Shown piece by piece: positions 22,296 to 34,806 of a stretch of 64,000 nucleotides of DNA. The stretch covers positions 85,045,644-85,109,643 of the forward strand of contig CM065809.1 of NCBI GenBank assembly GCA_033398695.1, given 5' to 3'. Each line of letters begins with the position of its first letter. The stretch's first letter is position 1. The position numbers and the translations under genes were made by a program. The stretch is from Orobanche coerulescens. Lineage: Eukaryota > Streptophyta > Magnoliopsida > Lamiales > Orobanchaceae. Under the pieces are notes generated by a model. It was given only the letters and a program-made list of their open reading frames with translations. It did no database searches and was not told where the DNA came from.

Positions 22296-23245
22296 CTCAA
22301 TGCCACACACTATGGTATCTAATACCCATATTCTCCAGATGATGCTCAAGATAGTCTGAGAAAGTGTCTTGGTCAGTGGATCAGCGACGTTGTCGGCTGA
22401 GTCTACTCTGTGCAGCACAATGTATCCCTTGCGAACAAATTCTCTTACGAGATGATACTTCCTCTCAATATGTTTGGTGCTGTTGTGAAACCTCGACTCC
22501 TTGGCCTGCGCTACAGCTCCGTCGTTGTTGCAGTACAGTGGAACAGGCATCTCAGCACATGGTATCACTTGAAGTTCTCCCAGAAAATTCTTAATCCAGA
22601 ACCCTTCCTTGGAAGCCTCCGAGGCTGCTTGATACTCAGCCTGACAGGTGGAATCAGCAGTCGTGCTTTGTTTGGCGCTACGCCAAGATACTGCTCCTCC
22701 ATTAAGAGTAAATATGTAGCCAGAAGTAGACATCGAGTCGTCCTTCAATCCTTGGAAGTCCGAATCAGTGAATCCCACCACATCCAAATCTCCACCGCCA
22801 TACATCAGAACCATATCTCTAGTCCTTCTCAAGGAACGTTCTTTACGGCAGTCCAATGTTCCCTACCTCGGTTTGCCTGAAACCTACTCACCACGCTTAC
22901 AGCATGCGCAATGTCAGGTCTCATACACAACATAACATACATAAGCCTACCCACGGCCGAAGCATATGGTATATTACTCATTTCCTTTCGTTGTTCCTCA
23001 CTTTGAGGACACATATTCAAGGAGAGTTTTATTCCATGTTGCATCGGTAGGAACCCTCTTTTAGAATCATCCATCTTAAATCGCTTTAATATTTTATCTA
23101 TATAGAGGGCTTGGGAAAGACCTATTGTTCTCTTCGCTCTATCCCGGTAGAGTCGAATACCAAGAATATAGGTAGCTTCTCCCAAGTCTTTCATGGAGAA
23201 ATTACTCGAAAGCCAAGCTTTCGTAACCGAGCATTCCCACATCAT
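22296..23245 (-). pseudogene. Copia B RT C-terminal part and RNase H
   Basis: Two overlapping frames. The first (23245 to about 22850) covers WLSSNFSMKDLGEATYILGI, then DRAKRTIGLSQALYIDKIL and SNIPYASAVGRLMYVM (RT thumb and connection). The second (from about 22856) is RNase H: VVGFTDSDFQGLKDD with the first Asp, GAVSWRSAKQSTTADSTCQA and AEYQAASEA with the Glu, CNNDGAV with an Asp, and ADNVADPLTK at the end. One frameshift separates them at about 22850, and another separates this part from the YVDD-bearing RT frame near 23210. Confidence 0.88.
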
Positions 23246-24293
23246 TTCCTATTAGTAGAATGTCATCTACATATAGTACTAAGAATGCGATCTTGCTCCC
23301 ACTAACCTTCTTGTATACACAAGGTTCCTCTTCATTTTGCACGAAGTCAAACTCTTTGACTGCCTCGTCAAAATGAAGGTTCCAACTACGCGACGCTTGC
23401 TTAAGTCCATAAATGGAACGCTGAAGCTTGCACACTTTCTGAATATCGACTTCGGACACAAAGCCTTTAGGCTGCTCCATATAGATTCCCTCCTCGAGGA
23501 ATCTATTAAGGAAAGCCGTTTTTACGTCCATTTGCCATATCTCATAATCGTGGTAGGCAGCTATAGCAAGCATCATGCGAATCGACTTGATCATGGCTAC
23601 GGGCGAGAAGGTATCATGGTAATCGATCCCTTCCTTTTGGGTATAACCCTTTGCCACAAGCCTGGCCTTATAGGCGTCAACCTTGCCATCACCATCAGTC
23701 CTTCTCTTGTAGATCCACTTATTCCCAATGTGTACTATGCCCTTGGGGCGGTCTACTAGAGTCCAGACCTGATTGACATGCATCGAGCCTATCTCAGCTT
23801 CCATAGCTTCACGCCATTTCGCGGAGTCTACATCCACCATCGCTTGGTCATAGGTCGTCGGGTCGGTCTCTTGGATATCACTTGGAACCTCATGGAGACC
23901 CAGCTCCTCCAAGTGCACAATCCCATACCTCTCAGGTAAATGAGACACCCTACTAGACCTACGAGGTGGTTGTACTTGTGTTTCAGAAAGTTCGGTTCCA
24001 GTTTCTTGCACAGGTGTCTCCAGAAGAGTTTCATTGTATTCTTTTAAAGAAATACTTCTACCTGTTCCGCCTTCCTGAATGAACTCATCTTCCAGGAACT
24101 GTGCTTCTAAAGCAACAATGATCTTTCGATCTTCGGGCATGTAGAATAGATATCTCATTGTCCCATACGGGAATCCAATAAAACATCCCTTCGCGGACCT
24201 AGCTTCCAACTTTTCCACCTTAGTCTTCTTGACATAGGCGGGACATCCCCAAATCCTAATATGATTAAGACTTGGTTTCCTTCCCTCCCACAT
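23202..24293 (-). pseudogene. Copia B integrase tail and reverse transcriptase
   Basis: Starts with the integrase C-terminal motif MWEGRKPSLNHIRIWGCPAY, followed by a variable linker and then RVT_2-type RT. VNQVWTLVDRPKG opens the RT, followed by KARLVAKGYTQKEGIDYHDT, then IWQMDVKTAFLN (catalytic Asp), SIYGLKQASRSWN and LVLYVDDILLIGND (the YVDD catalytic pair). It is uninterrupted over about 363 codons and is the only complete RT core of this family in the window. C and D lack the segment homologous to 23411-23816. Frameshifts lie on both sides. Confidence 0.9.
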
Positions 24294-24306
24294 CTCATGT
24301 GGAGTT

Positions 24307-25386
24307 TTAGGAACGGATTTGGAAGGACATTTGTTTAAGATATAAGCGGCAGTCAGGAGTGCATACCCCCCACAGGTAAATCGGCAAGTCAGTATAGCCC
24401 AGCATGGAACGGACCATGTTCAACAGGGTCCGGTTCCTTCTTTCTGACACACCATTTAACTGAGGAGTACCTGGAGGTATTAGTTGTGAAACTATTCCAT
24501 GTTCCTTAAGGAAGTCATCAAACTCCGTACTCATATACTCGCCACCTCGGTCCGACCGAAGTGCTTTGATATGATTACTAGTTTGTTTCTCGACTAGGGC
24601 CTTGAATTCCTGGAATTTCTCAAAGGCCTCGGATTTATGTTTCATTAAGTATACATAACCATACCTAGTATGATCATCTGTAAACGTAATGAAATATTGA
24701 TATCCGTCACATGCTGCTTCCAAAGCACCACATACGTCGGTATGGATTAATCCCAGTTTATCAGCGGCTCTTACAAAGGTCCCTGTGAAGGGAGACTTAG
24801 TCATTTTGCCTTTAAGGCAAGATTCACAAGTAGTAAAGTGATCCGATCCCAATGGACCCATAAGTCCATCTTTTTCCATCTTGTAAACTTTGGTCTGACC
24901 AATATGACCAAGTCTAAGATGCCATTTCAAAACTTGATTGGTTTCATCCCTACCATGTTTTCTAGTCATAGTATTCACAACTACTTTGTTGCTGAAATTA
25001 ATATGATACAATCCATTCAACAATGTAGCAGTACCCACTAGTTTATTTCTAAAATAAATTTTGCAGGAACCATAACCAATGAAAAATGAAAAGCCCTTTC
25101 GGTCCATGACCGGAATGGATACAATGTTTTTGTGCCCCTTGGGCAAAATAAGTACATCTTCTAAAGTCAAAACAAAACCGAATTCTAAACCCAAAAGAAG
25201 TGATCCTATGTCGGTCGCCTCGACACTATGCCCGCTTCCGACTGTGATCATAACTTCTCTAGCTCCAAGCTTCCTACTTTGTTCCATATCCTGATTCACG
25301 GTACAAATATGAGAACTAGCACCAGAATCAAGTATCCAGGAAGTAGAAAATACAGTAGCAGAACAATTTGTTTCCAAAACTAAAAG
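24307..25386 (-). pseudogene. Copia B protease and integrase
   Basis: In frame with gag after a single TAA (25387-25389). Protease active site ILDSGASSHIC, then WHLRLGHIGQTKVYKM and CESCLKGKMTKSPF (zinc-binding pre-integrase). The integrase core has LIHTDVCG (first Asp), ALRSDRGGEY (second Asp) and SERRNRTLLNMVRSM (Glu). The frame is lost where six Gs occur (PIYLWG, then a shifted VCTPD); sister copies read PIYLWGYTLLNAAY, so this is a one-base gain in a G run at about 24367-24372. The order gag-PR-INT-RT-RH defines Ty1/copia. Confidence 0.9.
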
Positions 25387-26211
25387 TTATGTACCTGAAG
25401 TGCCATGAAGAATCGGACAGTCTCTAGCCCAGTGGCCCAGCTCACCGCACTTGAGACAAGCATCCTTCTTCTTCTTGTTCTTCGGAACCATCGGGGCCTT
25501 GCCCTTTCCCTTAAGGTCCTTAGCTTGCGGTCCAGTCTGCTTCTTTTTCTTCTTATTCTTAGACCTCCGAGGTCTAGAAGAAATCACAAGAGCAGACTCC
25601 TTCATCCGCGGAGTCTTCATCTGAGACTGAGCGGTCACAAGTTTGTTCATTAGCCCAGCTAAATTACATGCAATCTCATTGCAGTTGAAGTTCATAACAA
25701 ACTGTGAGAAGGAATCAGAGAGAGACTGTAGGATAAGGTCGGTTTGGAGAGAAGTATCCATTTTAAAATCAAGAGCCTTCAATCTTTCGATCATGGATAT
25801 AATTTTGAGGACGTGTTCCCCAACCTTCTCACCTTCCTTCATCCTTGCACCGAACAGTTGCTTGGATATCTCATATCTAGCAGTTCTGCTGTGCTCACCA
25901 TAAAGTTCGGTTAAGTGAGATAGAATCTGCCTAGCAGAAGTCATTTTCTCATGAGCTCTCTGAAGCTCATTAGACATGGAAGCCATCATATAAGCACGGA
26001 CTTTCACGCCATCCTTAAACCACTTTTCGTGGTTTTCAATCTCTTCCTGATTGGCTCGGGTCCGCACAGGAGGCGCCGGAATGTCCGTCTCCAAGACGTA
26101 TCCCAGTGCCTCTATACTGAGGACAATCATCAGATTGCGGAGCCAATCCACAAAGTTAGGTCCCATTAAGGTGTTCTTTTCGAGCAGAATTGCGAGTGGA
26201 TTCATTGTCAT
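25387..26211 (-). pseudogene. Copia B gag
   Basis: MTMNPLAILLEKN start, copia-type gag body of about 230 residues, Lys-rich linker, and zinc knuckle CLKCGELGHWARDC near residues 252-265. The frame ends at a TAA after HGTSGT, where copia A and D have a Glu or Lys codon (HGTSGTE/HGTSGTK), so it is a nonsense mutation and not a natural gag/pol stop. Confidence 0.9.
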
Positions 26212-27860
26212 ATTCAGATTTGAGTCTGCATTAAGTACGATAGATTAATTAGTGACTCATTTAATTATGTTCTGAGTATAGAATTAAGGTCTTTTCTTTT
26301 CTTGTTACCCAGCTCCCACTATTTTTTATCGGAATAACACACTCTCATGTGAAATCCGGAAGTATCGTCGCTCTACTTCATAGTGGTGATCGAGTTCTTT
26401 ATAAATCTTAATAGAGGGCAACCGAACAGGTTTCTAGTCTATTAATTTTTATAAAGTGGTGTCCAACACCAACCCATCTAATGGATGATTCGATCTTCTT
26501 TTTCCCCTTGTTCATTCCCCTCAACCTATACGGTTTCTATGGTTCGTGAACAAGTTAAGTTTATACCATCGACGCAAATCAGTTTCCCAATTGAATCTTA
26601 TCCGGCAACCTATCAGGTTTCTATGGATAAAATTTGCTCCAACCGAAGGCATCCAATGCGCTCCCGGTAATTTATCCGTCCTCCCCGAATGACTACCCCG
26701 ATAACTCGGAAGCATAGCACATTCGGTTTGGATTTCAATTTCCCGAAAACTCGATGGAGGGAAGAAAAACCTTGAAACCTTATAAACTTAAAAATTTATC
26801 GTGGGAGAATTTTCGCGATTAGCGTTACACTTTGCACATTAATCGTTTAAGCGTGTTTGTGTCATTCATACAATATGAAACAACCATTCACAACCTAGTT
26901 GCTACCAACATGTGGTTCATGGACCGTTCCTAGAAAACAAAAACTCCGTAATCTAATTACAAGTCTTCGTCTTGAATCTTCGTCTTCTAGAAATGGATCT
27001 TCCTCCGGTCTTCGTCATTACATATAAATTTTACATTGAAAATTGCATCCTAGATACAAATATTTCTAGTAAAATAAATAGGCTCAAAACGGCCTTTACA
27101 ACCCAATCGAATAAAACGAACGATTCAAAACTAAGTCCACGAACCACATCCCCATTCAAAAAGCATTCATCCAATAAATACTATATAAATGGAAAGCGTA
27201 GAGATACATTGATCCAATCAACAATACGAACCGATCCAATCGATTCACACAATTGGTAATATGATAACGTTCAAAATAATTCGGTCGACCATAAATATTC
27301 CAATTAATCAAATTTCCCTTATAAAATGAAATACCATAAATCATTTTAATCATATTAAATCCAATTTAACATGAGGGAGATTAATTTTCAAGAATACACG
27401 AAAAAATCGAGCCGGGGCGAAAAAGGCCTGCCATGGCCGAGTCACTGCCGGCAGACAGGCCTGGCATGGCCGAGTCACGCTCGGCAGTGCCGACGGCCGC
27501 CAGCCAGAGGCGCGACCCTTGGAGCACAGGCCGCGGCCCCGGTCTGATGGCGCCTGCAGGCCGCATGACCACAGGCCGCGGCCCCCGACTCCCAGACCCC
27601 TCCCGGACCGTCCAACGGAATTTCGGGGCTAGTTTTTCGACCGGATATCCAATATCTATATTCTCCAACATTCATATCTTCAATATAAATCATATTTCCA
27701 AGAAATTAAGATTTATATTTAGACATAAACTTATGAAAAATATAACTACAACGAACGTAAAAACATATACCACGATTATGACTAAAATGATTCCAAATCA
27801 TTCACCATCTAATCGAGCATTCCAAATGCCAATATCGTATATACGATCGCAAGACCTGCT
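26212..27860 (-). other. Copia B leader with GC-rich block
   Basis: Non-coding, about 1.65 kb. Most is AT-rich and homologous to the leaders of A and D. Positions 27411-27625 are a CpG-dense block with GGCCGAGTCA at 27435-27444 and 27468-27477, and repeated GGCCGCGGCCCC-type words. Open frames across the block appear to be by-products of base composition. Confidence 0.75.
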
Positions 27861-27871
27861 CTCTGATACCA
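27861..27871 (-). other. Primer binding site of copia B
   Basis: Minus strand TGGTATCAGAG, followed by AGCAGG, i.e. an extra AG relative to TGGTATCAGAGC. Two bases separate it from the LTR end at 27873. Confidence 0.75.
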
Positions 27872-27872
27872 C

Positions 27873-28147
27873 TGTTGGGATTCGGTGCCTAAAAATGAAG
27901 GCCCAACGGAAGCGGTAAAACGAAAATTAATTCGATCCGAATCCCTACGCGGATCGATCGAGCTATGTATATACGAATATGTAAACGAAAAACAAGAGTC
28001 GTAAGAAACTAACCCTCGAAGTCCGTTGATTAAATGGTAACCTTCTCTTGAGTTATTCCCCAAGCTTTAGTTTGATCTCTACGAGTTCAATCCGCTCCAA
28101 GCCCTTGAACGATCCAACGCCGAAAACACCGCGTCTCTACTTGCCAC
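27873..28147 (-). repeat. 5' LTR of copia B, first 275 bp (interrupted by C)
   Basis: Matches 20263-20537 base for base in extent, then stops at TTGCCAC where copia C begins. GCCAC (28143-28147) is the left copy of C's target duplication; the right copy is outside the window. Confidence 0.88.
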
Positions 28148-30211
28148 TGTTGGGATTCGGTGCCTAAATTGAAGGCCCAACGGAAGCGGTAAAACGAAAA
28201 TTAATTCGATCCGAATCCCTACGAGGATCGATCGAGCTACGTATATACGAATATTAAAACGAATAACAAGAGTCATAAGAAACTAACCCTCGAAGTCCGT
28301 TGATGAAATGGTAACCTTCTCTTGAGCTATTCCCCAAGCTTTAGTTTGATCTCTACGAGTTCAATCCGCTCCCCATGCTTTGCTTGATCTATACGAATCT
28401 ATTCCGCTTCAAGCCCTTGAACGATCCAACGCCGAAAGCACCGCGTCTCTACTTGCCACGCGCCGGAAAAACGAACGGAATGACAACACCTTTCTATCCT
28501 CCGAGGATACGGCTAGAGCTAGGTGATGAAGCTAGTGATTTTGATGAATATACTCCAAGTATATTTATCAAAATTCTCTCAATATTTTCTCTCAATTTTC
28601 TACAAGAAAAATAAAGAAGAAGTTAGTGAAGAAGATGAAGAAGTATGAACACCATGAAATGAACTCTAAGTTCTTTTCTCTCTCTCCTTCAAACTTTCTT
28701 ACGTCTCTCTCCTCCAAGGTGTGTATTATATATGTGATATTATATATCTACTCAATCACAAGTCTACCTCTAATTATTTATACACCTTCCACCAACTTAT
28801 ACAACTCATTCACATGAGAGGTATCCCCACCATGTCAATATCATCCATATAAAATGGAAACAAAAGACAAGGGGAAATTAGGTGGAAAAGAGGAGGGCGG
28901 CCATGATGAAAAACGGACGAGTTCGGTTCGTTTCGGACTCCCGAAAGTCCAAACAGATAAACTCCGATTCCGTTTCGATGTATTTATATCGATTAATTAA
29001 TCCAATTAATTAAACATATCAAATACAAAATAATATAATTAATTTCTCCAAGAAATAATTATATACATGAATTAAATTAATCACGCAGTAATTTATTTAA
29101 TTCATTAGGCCGTAAATCAATTTATCCAATAAATTGATTTAGACATCTAATGTCCCAAATTTAGATATCCAATATCTAATACACATAATGAGAGAATTAG
29201 CTTGATTCATTCCGTCGTCAATCCTAATGCGCGACTCGGTAGGTCCGTCTCAGTCAGCAATGGGAGGAACCAAAGAGTAGTAGCACCACCTAGCCAGCCT
29301 GGCGGCCTACACTATACCCCAACTGAGAACGAATGATTGGGACCATTCAAGAACCATTCTGTCGTGAATACCAGTATACGTATAAACCCTTCTTTCAAAT
29401 GTCCCGATCAAGTTATAGGGTCACGGTCAGTCAAACCCTATCTGTACTTGACGCTATGCATACGTTAATTCAAATCGAGATCATCGAGCTCTCGTGTATC
29501 TAATACAGCTAGCTCCAATGCTTTGGCCAAAGACTTATGATCTCATACGCGATAACCGCATAGGACATATAACCCGTTCACTAACAGAGAAAGAATTCTA
29601 TCTTGGTATTGATAGGACTGCTACTTGCCCATCAAGATGCACGTCGAGGTTGACCCTCGCCTTCGGTTTCTGAGGTCGAACTACTCTAATGAAAATCTTG
29701 ACGTCACAAGCACATCCCTACTAAATCCTCAAGTCGAAGGTTCATGAATACCTATCACAACCTTTCGATTCCATCATTGACTGTCCCGGAGTGAAATCCG
29801 TGTGACGAATCGAGGGTGAGTCGGTTCGAGTACACTAATCCAATTAGCATACCTATAATGTGTGCTCCCACTAACCATTAGTTTTCGACAGGCACTCTCC
29901 TTGTCAAAGAACACGTCATACAAGTCTTTACATAAACTTAACGCCCAGTCAAGTTTCATCGACTTGCGAATGATTAAGTATTTGAGCTATAAACCTTTCC
30001 AGTTCCGACCCCCTTATCCAATAAGGAGTGGAATGTTTTGCTCTCAAATATATGGAGTAGTTTCTATATGTATATTTACGAGTTAGGAATGCCAGTAACT
30101 ACCAGTAAATAAAGAAACATTCATTGCCTTATATAAATGATTTACATAATTATAAGTACAATGCCCTCACTCAACAACCTATGAGTGGCATTCGAGGGCA
30201 TACTCCTAACA
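28148..30211 (-). repeat. 3' LTR of copia C
   Basis: About 2,064 bp, homologous to the B LTR but with a local duplication around 28340-28420 (repeated TTTGATCTCTACGAGTTC / TTGATCTATACGAATCTA segments). TATA at 28981-28988 (minus), hairpin 28930-28954, sense ORF 29774-29959. Confidence 0.88.
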
Positions 30212-31127
30212 ATCTCCCACTTGCACTCAATGCCACACACTATGGTATCTAATACCCATGTTCTCCAGATTATGCTCGAAGCTAATCTGAGAATGTGGCT
30301 TGGTCAGTGGATCAGCGACGTAGTCGGCTGACTCTACTCTATGCAGCACAATGTATCTCTTTGCGATCAAATACTCTTACGAGATGATACTCTCTCAATA
30401 TGTTTGATACTGTTGTGAAACCTTGGCTCTTAGGCCTGTGCTACCTCTCTGGCAGCGCAGCACAAGGTGTCACGAGAAGTTTACCTAGTAACTTCTTAAC
30501 CCTTCCTTTGGAGGCCTCCGTGGCCGCTTTATACTCAGCCTAACTGGTGGAATCAGCACTCGCGCTATACTAGGCACTATGCCAAGATACTGCTCTTCCA
30601 TTAAGAGTAAATGTAGCCAGAAGTAGACATATAATCGTCTTTCTATCCTTGGAAGTCCAATACAGTGAATCCCACCACATTCTGTTCTCCACCACCATAT
30701 ATAAGAATCAGATCTCTTAGTACTTCTAAAGTACTTGAGAACATTCTTTACGGCGGTCTAATGTTCCCTGACTGGGTTATCCCGAAACCTACTTACCACT
30801 CTTCCAGCATGCACAATGTCAGGTCTTGTACACAATAAAGCATATGTAAGGCTACCCACTTCCGAAGCATATGGTATATAACTCATTTCCTTTCATTGAT
30901 CCTCACTATGAGGACACATCTTGAAGGTGAGTTTTATTCCATGTCGCATCGGAAGGAACCCTCTTTAAGATCTAATCTATATAGAGGGCTTGGGAAAAAC
31001 TTATCATTCTCTTCAATCTATCCCAGTAGAGTCGAATCCCAAGAATATAGGTTTCTTCTCCCAAGTCTTTCATGGAGGAATTACTCGAAAGCCAAGCTTT
31101 CCCAGAACTGAGCATTCCCACATCATT
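30212..31127 (-). pseudogene. Copia C RNase H and RT thumb, heavily decayed
   Basis: Colinear with B 22282-23245 and recognisable at DNA level throughout (PPT, RNase H, LSQALYID, SMKDLGE, YILGIRLY), but with many small deletions. Only short frames remain. Ends at TCATT (31123-31127), the left target copy of copia D. Confidence 0.8.
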
Positions 31128-33140
31128 TGTTAGGAGTATGCCCTCGAATGCCACTCAGAGGATGTTGAGTGAGGGCATTGTACTTGTTATTATGTAATTC
31201 ATTATCATAAGGCAATAGATGTTTCTTTATTTACTGGTAGTTACTGGCATTCCTAACTCGTAAATAAACATATAAAAACTAGTCCGTGTATTTGAGAGCA
31301 AAACTTTCCACTCCTTATTGAATAAGGGGGTCGGCACTGGAAAGGTTTATAGCTCAAATACTTAATCGTTCGCAAGTCGATGAAACTTGACTGGGCGTTA
31401 AGTTTATGTGAAGACTTGTATGACGTGTTCTTTGACATGGAGAGTGCCTGTCGAACACTAATGGTTAGTGGGAGCACACGTTATAGGTATGCTTATTAGA
31501 TTAGTATACTCGAACCGACTCACCCTCGATTCGTCACACGGATTTCACTCGGGACGATCAATGACGGAATCGAAAGGTTGTGATAGGTATTCGTGAACCT
31601 TCGACTTGAGGATTTAGTAGGGATGTGCTTGTGACGTCAAGATTTTCATTAGAGTAGTTCGACCCTGTAAACCGGAAGGCGGGGGTCAACCTCGACGTGC
31701 ATCTTGACGGGCAAGTAGCAGGTCCTACTGAATACCAAGATAGAATTCTTTCTCCTGTTGGTGAATGGGTTATATGTCCTATGCGGTTATTGGCAGATGA
31801 GATCATAAGTTTTGGCCAAAGCATTGGAGCTAGCTGTATTAGATACACGAGAGCTCGATGATCTCGATTTGCATTAACGCATGCATAGCGTCAAGTACAA
31901 ATAGGGTTTGACTGACCGTGACCCTATAACTTGATCGGGACATTTGAAAGAAGGGTTTATACGTATACTGGTATTCACGACAGAATGGTTCTTGAATGAT
32001 CCCAATCATTCGTTCTCAGTTGGGGTACGGTGTAGGCCACCAGGCTGGCTAGGTGGTGCTACTACTCTTTGGTTCCTCCCATTGCTGACTGAGACGGACC
32101 TACCGAGTCGCTCATTAGGATTGACGACGGAATGAATCAAGCTTAATTCTCTCATTATGAATATTAGATATTGGATATCTAATTCGGGACATTGGATGTT
32201 TAAATTGATTTATTGGATAAATTAATTTACGGCCTAATAAATTAAATAAATTACTGGGTGATTAATTTAATTCATAGATATAACTATTTCTTGGAGAAAT
32301 TAATTATGTTATTATGTATTTGATATGATTAATTAATTGGATTAATTGATCGATATAAATACATCGGAACGGAATCGGAGTTTATCTGTTTGGACTCACG
32401 GGAGTCCGAAACGAACCGAACTCGTCCTATTTCTTCATCATGGCCGCCCCCCCTTCCCCACACCTTGACAAGACTTTGATTTTTAAATCAATTGGAATCT
32501 TGATTAGGTGTTTAATGAATAGATATTTGATATCTTTTTCAAGGTGGGGTTAACATGAGTTGTTCTCATGTGGAAAGGAATTGAATAAGAAGAGAAGACT
32601 TGTCACTCTCTTGAAATGAATGAGCCATCCGTGAGATACATTGAGAGAGAGATAGAAAGTGAGACTTTGAGTTCAAAAACTTATCTTCATCTTCTTCTTC
32701 AACTTGTTCTTGGTGATTCTTGGAGAAAAATCAAGAAATAAATGAGAGTTGTGAGTTATACACTTAGAGTGTGATAATCTCATATTGGAAGCTTCATCAC
32801 TTAGCTCTAGCCGTATCCTCGGAGGATAGCAAGGTGATCGTCGTTCCGGTCGTTTCTCCGGCGCGTGGCAAGTAGAGACGCGGTGCTTTCGGCGTTGGAT
32901 CATTCAAGAGCTTGGAGCGGATTGAATTGAAAGGAGATCGCCTAAAGCTTGGGGAATAGCTCGAGAGAAGATTACCATTCAATCAACGGACTTCGAGGGT
33001 ATGTGTTTCTCGTATCTTCTTTGTTCATTCAATATTCGTATATATGTAGCTCGATCGATCCTCGTAGGGATTCGGATCGAATTAATTTTCGTTTTACCGC
33101 TTCCGCTGCGGCCTTCGATTTTAGGCGCCGAATCCCAACA
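31128..33140 (+). repeat. 5' LTR of copia D
   Basis: 2,013 bp, TGTTAGGAGT...CCCAACA. TATA 32353-32361, cap-proximal hairpin 32388-32412. The sense ORF of the sister LTRs is cut short here by a TAG (TTATTAGATTAG). Confidence 0.93.
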
Positions 33141-33141
33141 G

Positions 33142-33153
33142 TGGTATCGGAGC
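33142..33153 (+). other. Primer binding site of copia D
   Basis: TGGTATCGGAGC, the same A to G variant as copia A. Confidence 0.8.
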
Positions 33154-34806
33154 GTAGGTCTTGCGATCGTATATACGATATTGGCATTTGGAATGCTTGA
33201 TTAGATGGTGAATGATTTGGAATCATTATAGTCATAATCGTGGTATATATTTTTACGTTCGTTGTAGTTATATTTTTCGTAAGTTTATGTCTAAATATAA
33301 ATCTTAATTTCTTGGAAATATGATTTATATTGAAGATATGAATGTTGAAAAATATTGATATTGGATATCCGGTCGAAAATCGAGCTCTGAATCGTCCTCG
33401 GACGACTTCTCGGACAAAGGGCAGGAAGCTGCCAGGGTGACTCGGCCGTGTCTGGTGACACGGGCCGTGTCGGCGATCCCAGTCATCGCCAGTAGACCAC
33501 CGTGTCGAGACACGGGCCGTGCACGCCGAGTCGCCGAGCGTGACTCGGCCATGCCAGCGATCTGCCGGAAAGATGCCGGTGACTTCGCCATGGCGAGCCA
33601 ATTCGTCGGCTCGTTTTTCCGCGTATTCTTGAAAATTAATCTCCCGCATGTTAAATTGGATTTAATATGATTAAAATGATTTATGGTATTTCATTTTATA
33701 AGGGAAATTTGATTAATTGGAATATTTTTGGTCGACCGAATTATTTTAAACGTTTTCATATTACCGATTGTGTGAATCGATTTGATCGGTTCGTATTGTT
33801 GATTGGATCGATGTATCTATACGCTTTCCATTTATTTAGTATTTATTGGATGAATTCTTTTGAATGGGGATGTGGTTCGTGGACTTAGTTTTTGAATCGT
33901 TCGTTTTATTCGATTGGGTTGTAAAGGCCGTTTTGAGCCTATTTATTTTACTAGAAATGTTTGTATCTAGGATGCAATTTTCGATGTAAAATTTATATGT
34001 AATGACGAAGACCGGAGGAAGATCCATTTGGAAAAGACGAAGATTCAAGACGAAGACTTGTAATTAGATTACGGAGTTTTTGTTTTCTAGGAACGGTCCA
34101 TGAACCACATGTTGGTAGCAACTAGGTTGTGAATGGTTGTTTCATATTGTATGAATGCCACAAACGCGCTTAAACGATTAATGTGCAAAGTGCAACGTAA
34201 ATCGCGAAAATTCTCCCAAATTAAATTATTAAGTTTATAAGGTTTCAAGGTTTTCCTTTCCCTCCATCGAGTTTTCGGGAAATTGAAATCCAAACCGGAT
34301 GTGCTATGCTTCCGAGTTATCGGGGTAGTCGTTCGGGGAGGACGGATAAATTACCGGGATCGCATTGGATGCCTTCGGTTGGAGCAAATTTTATCCCTAG
34401 AAACCTGATAGGTTGCCGGATAAGATTCAATTTGGAAACTGATTTGCGTCGATGGTATAAACTTAACTTGTTCACGAACCATAGAAACCGTATAGGTTGA
34501 GGGGAATGATCAAGGGGAAAAAGAAGATCGAATCATCCATTAGATGGGTTGGTGTTGGACACCACTTTATGAAAATTAATAGACTAGAAACCTGTTCGGT
34601 TGCCCTCTATTAAGATTTATAAAGAACTCGATCACCACTATGAAGTAGAGCGACGATACTTCCGGATTTCACATGGGAGTGTGTTATTCCGATAAAAATA
34701 GTGGGAGCTGGGTAACAAGAATAGAAAAGACCTTAATTCTATACTCAGAACATAATATAACAAGTCACTAATTAATCTGTTATACTTAATGCAGACAAAT
34801 CTCAAT
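33154..34806 (+). other. Copia D leader with GC-rich palindromic block
   Basis: Non-coding leader. The GC block 33385-33610 has GACTCGGCCGTG (33439-33450), GACACGGGCCGTGTC near 33457, GAGACACGGGCCGTG near 33507 and GTGACTCGGCCATGCC near 33540. Flanks GGATATCCGGTCGAAAA and GTATTCTTGAAAATTAATC match the B leader, whose block is different. Confidence 0.78.

Larger units (their letters stand above)
20263..28147 (-). mobile_element. Copia element B, nearly full length
   Basis: 3' LTR 20263-22281, PPT at about 22282-22295, RH/RT/INT/PR/gag 22282-26211, leader to about 27860, PBS 27861-27871, and the first 275 bp of the 5' LTR (27873-28147). The 5' LTR is cut by copia C, exactly at the position corresponding to 20537 of the other LTR. 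This is the most complete pol of the copia family here, yet it has one nonsense codon and at least two frameshifts. Confidence 0.9.

Noticed and set aside
27433..27918. 161-codon plus-strand frame in the copia B leader
   Set aside because: Runs antisense across the GC block and into the LTR edge; composition artefact.
27873..28147. Tandem LTR start taken at first as a local LTR duplication
   Set aside because: Exact correspondence with 20263-20537 and the following complete LTR plus separate interior show that copia C was inserted into B's LTR.
33029..33649. 206-codon minus-strand frame over the copia D LTR end and leader
   Set aside because: Crosses the LTR, PBS and GC block on the antisense strand; no conserved equivalent in B.
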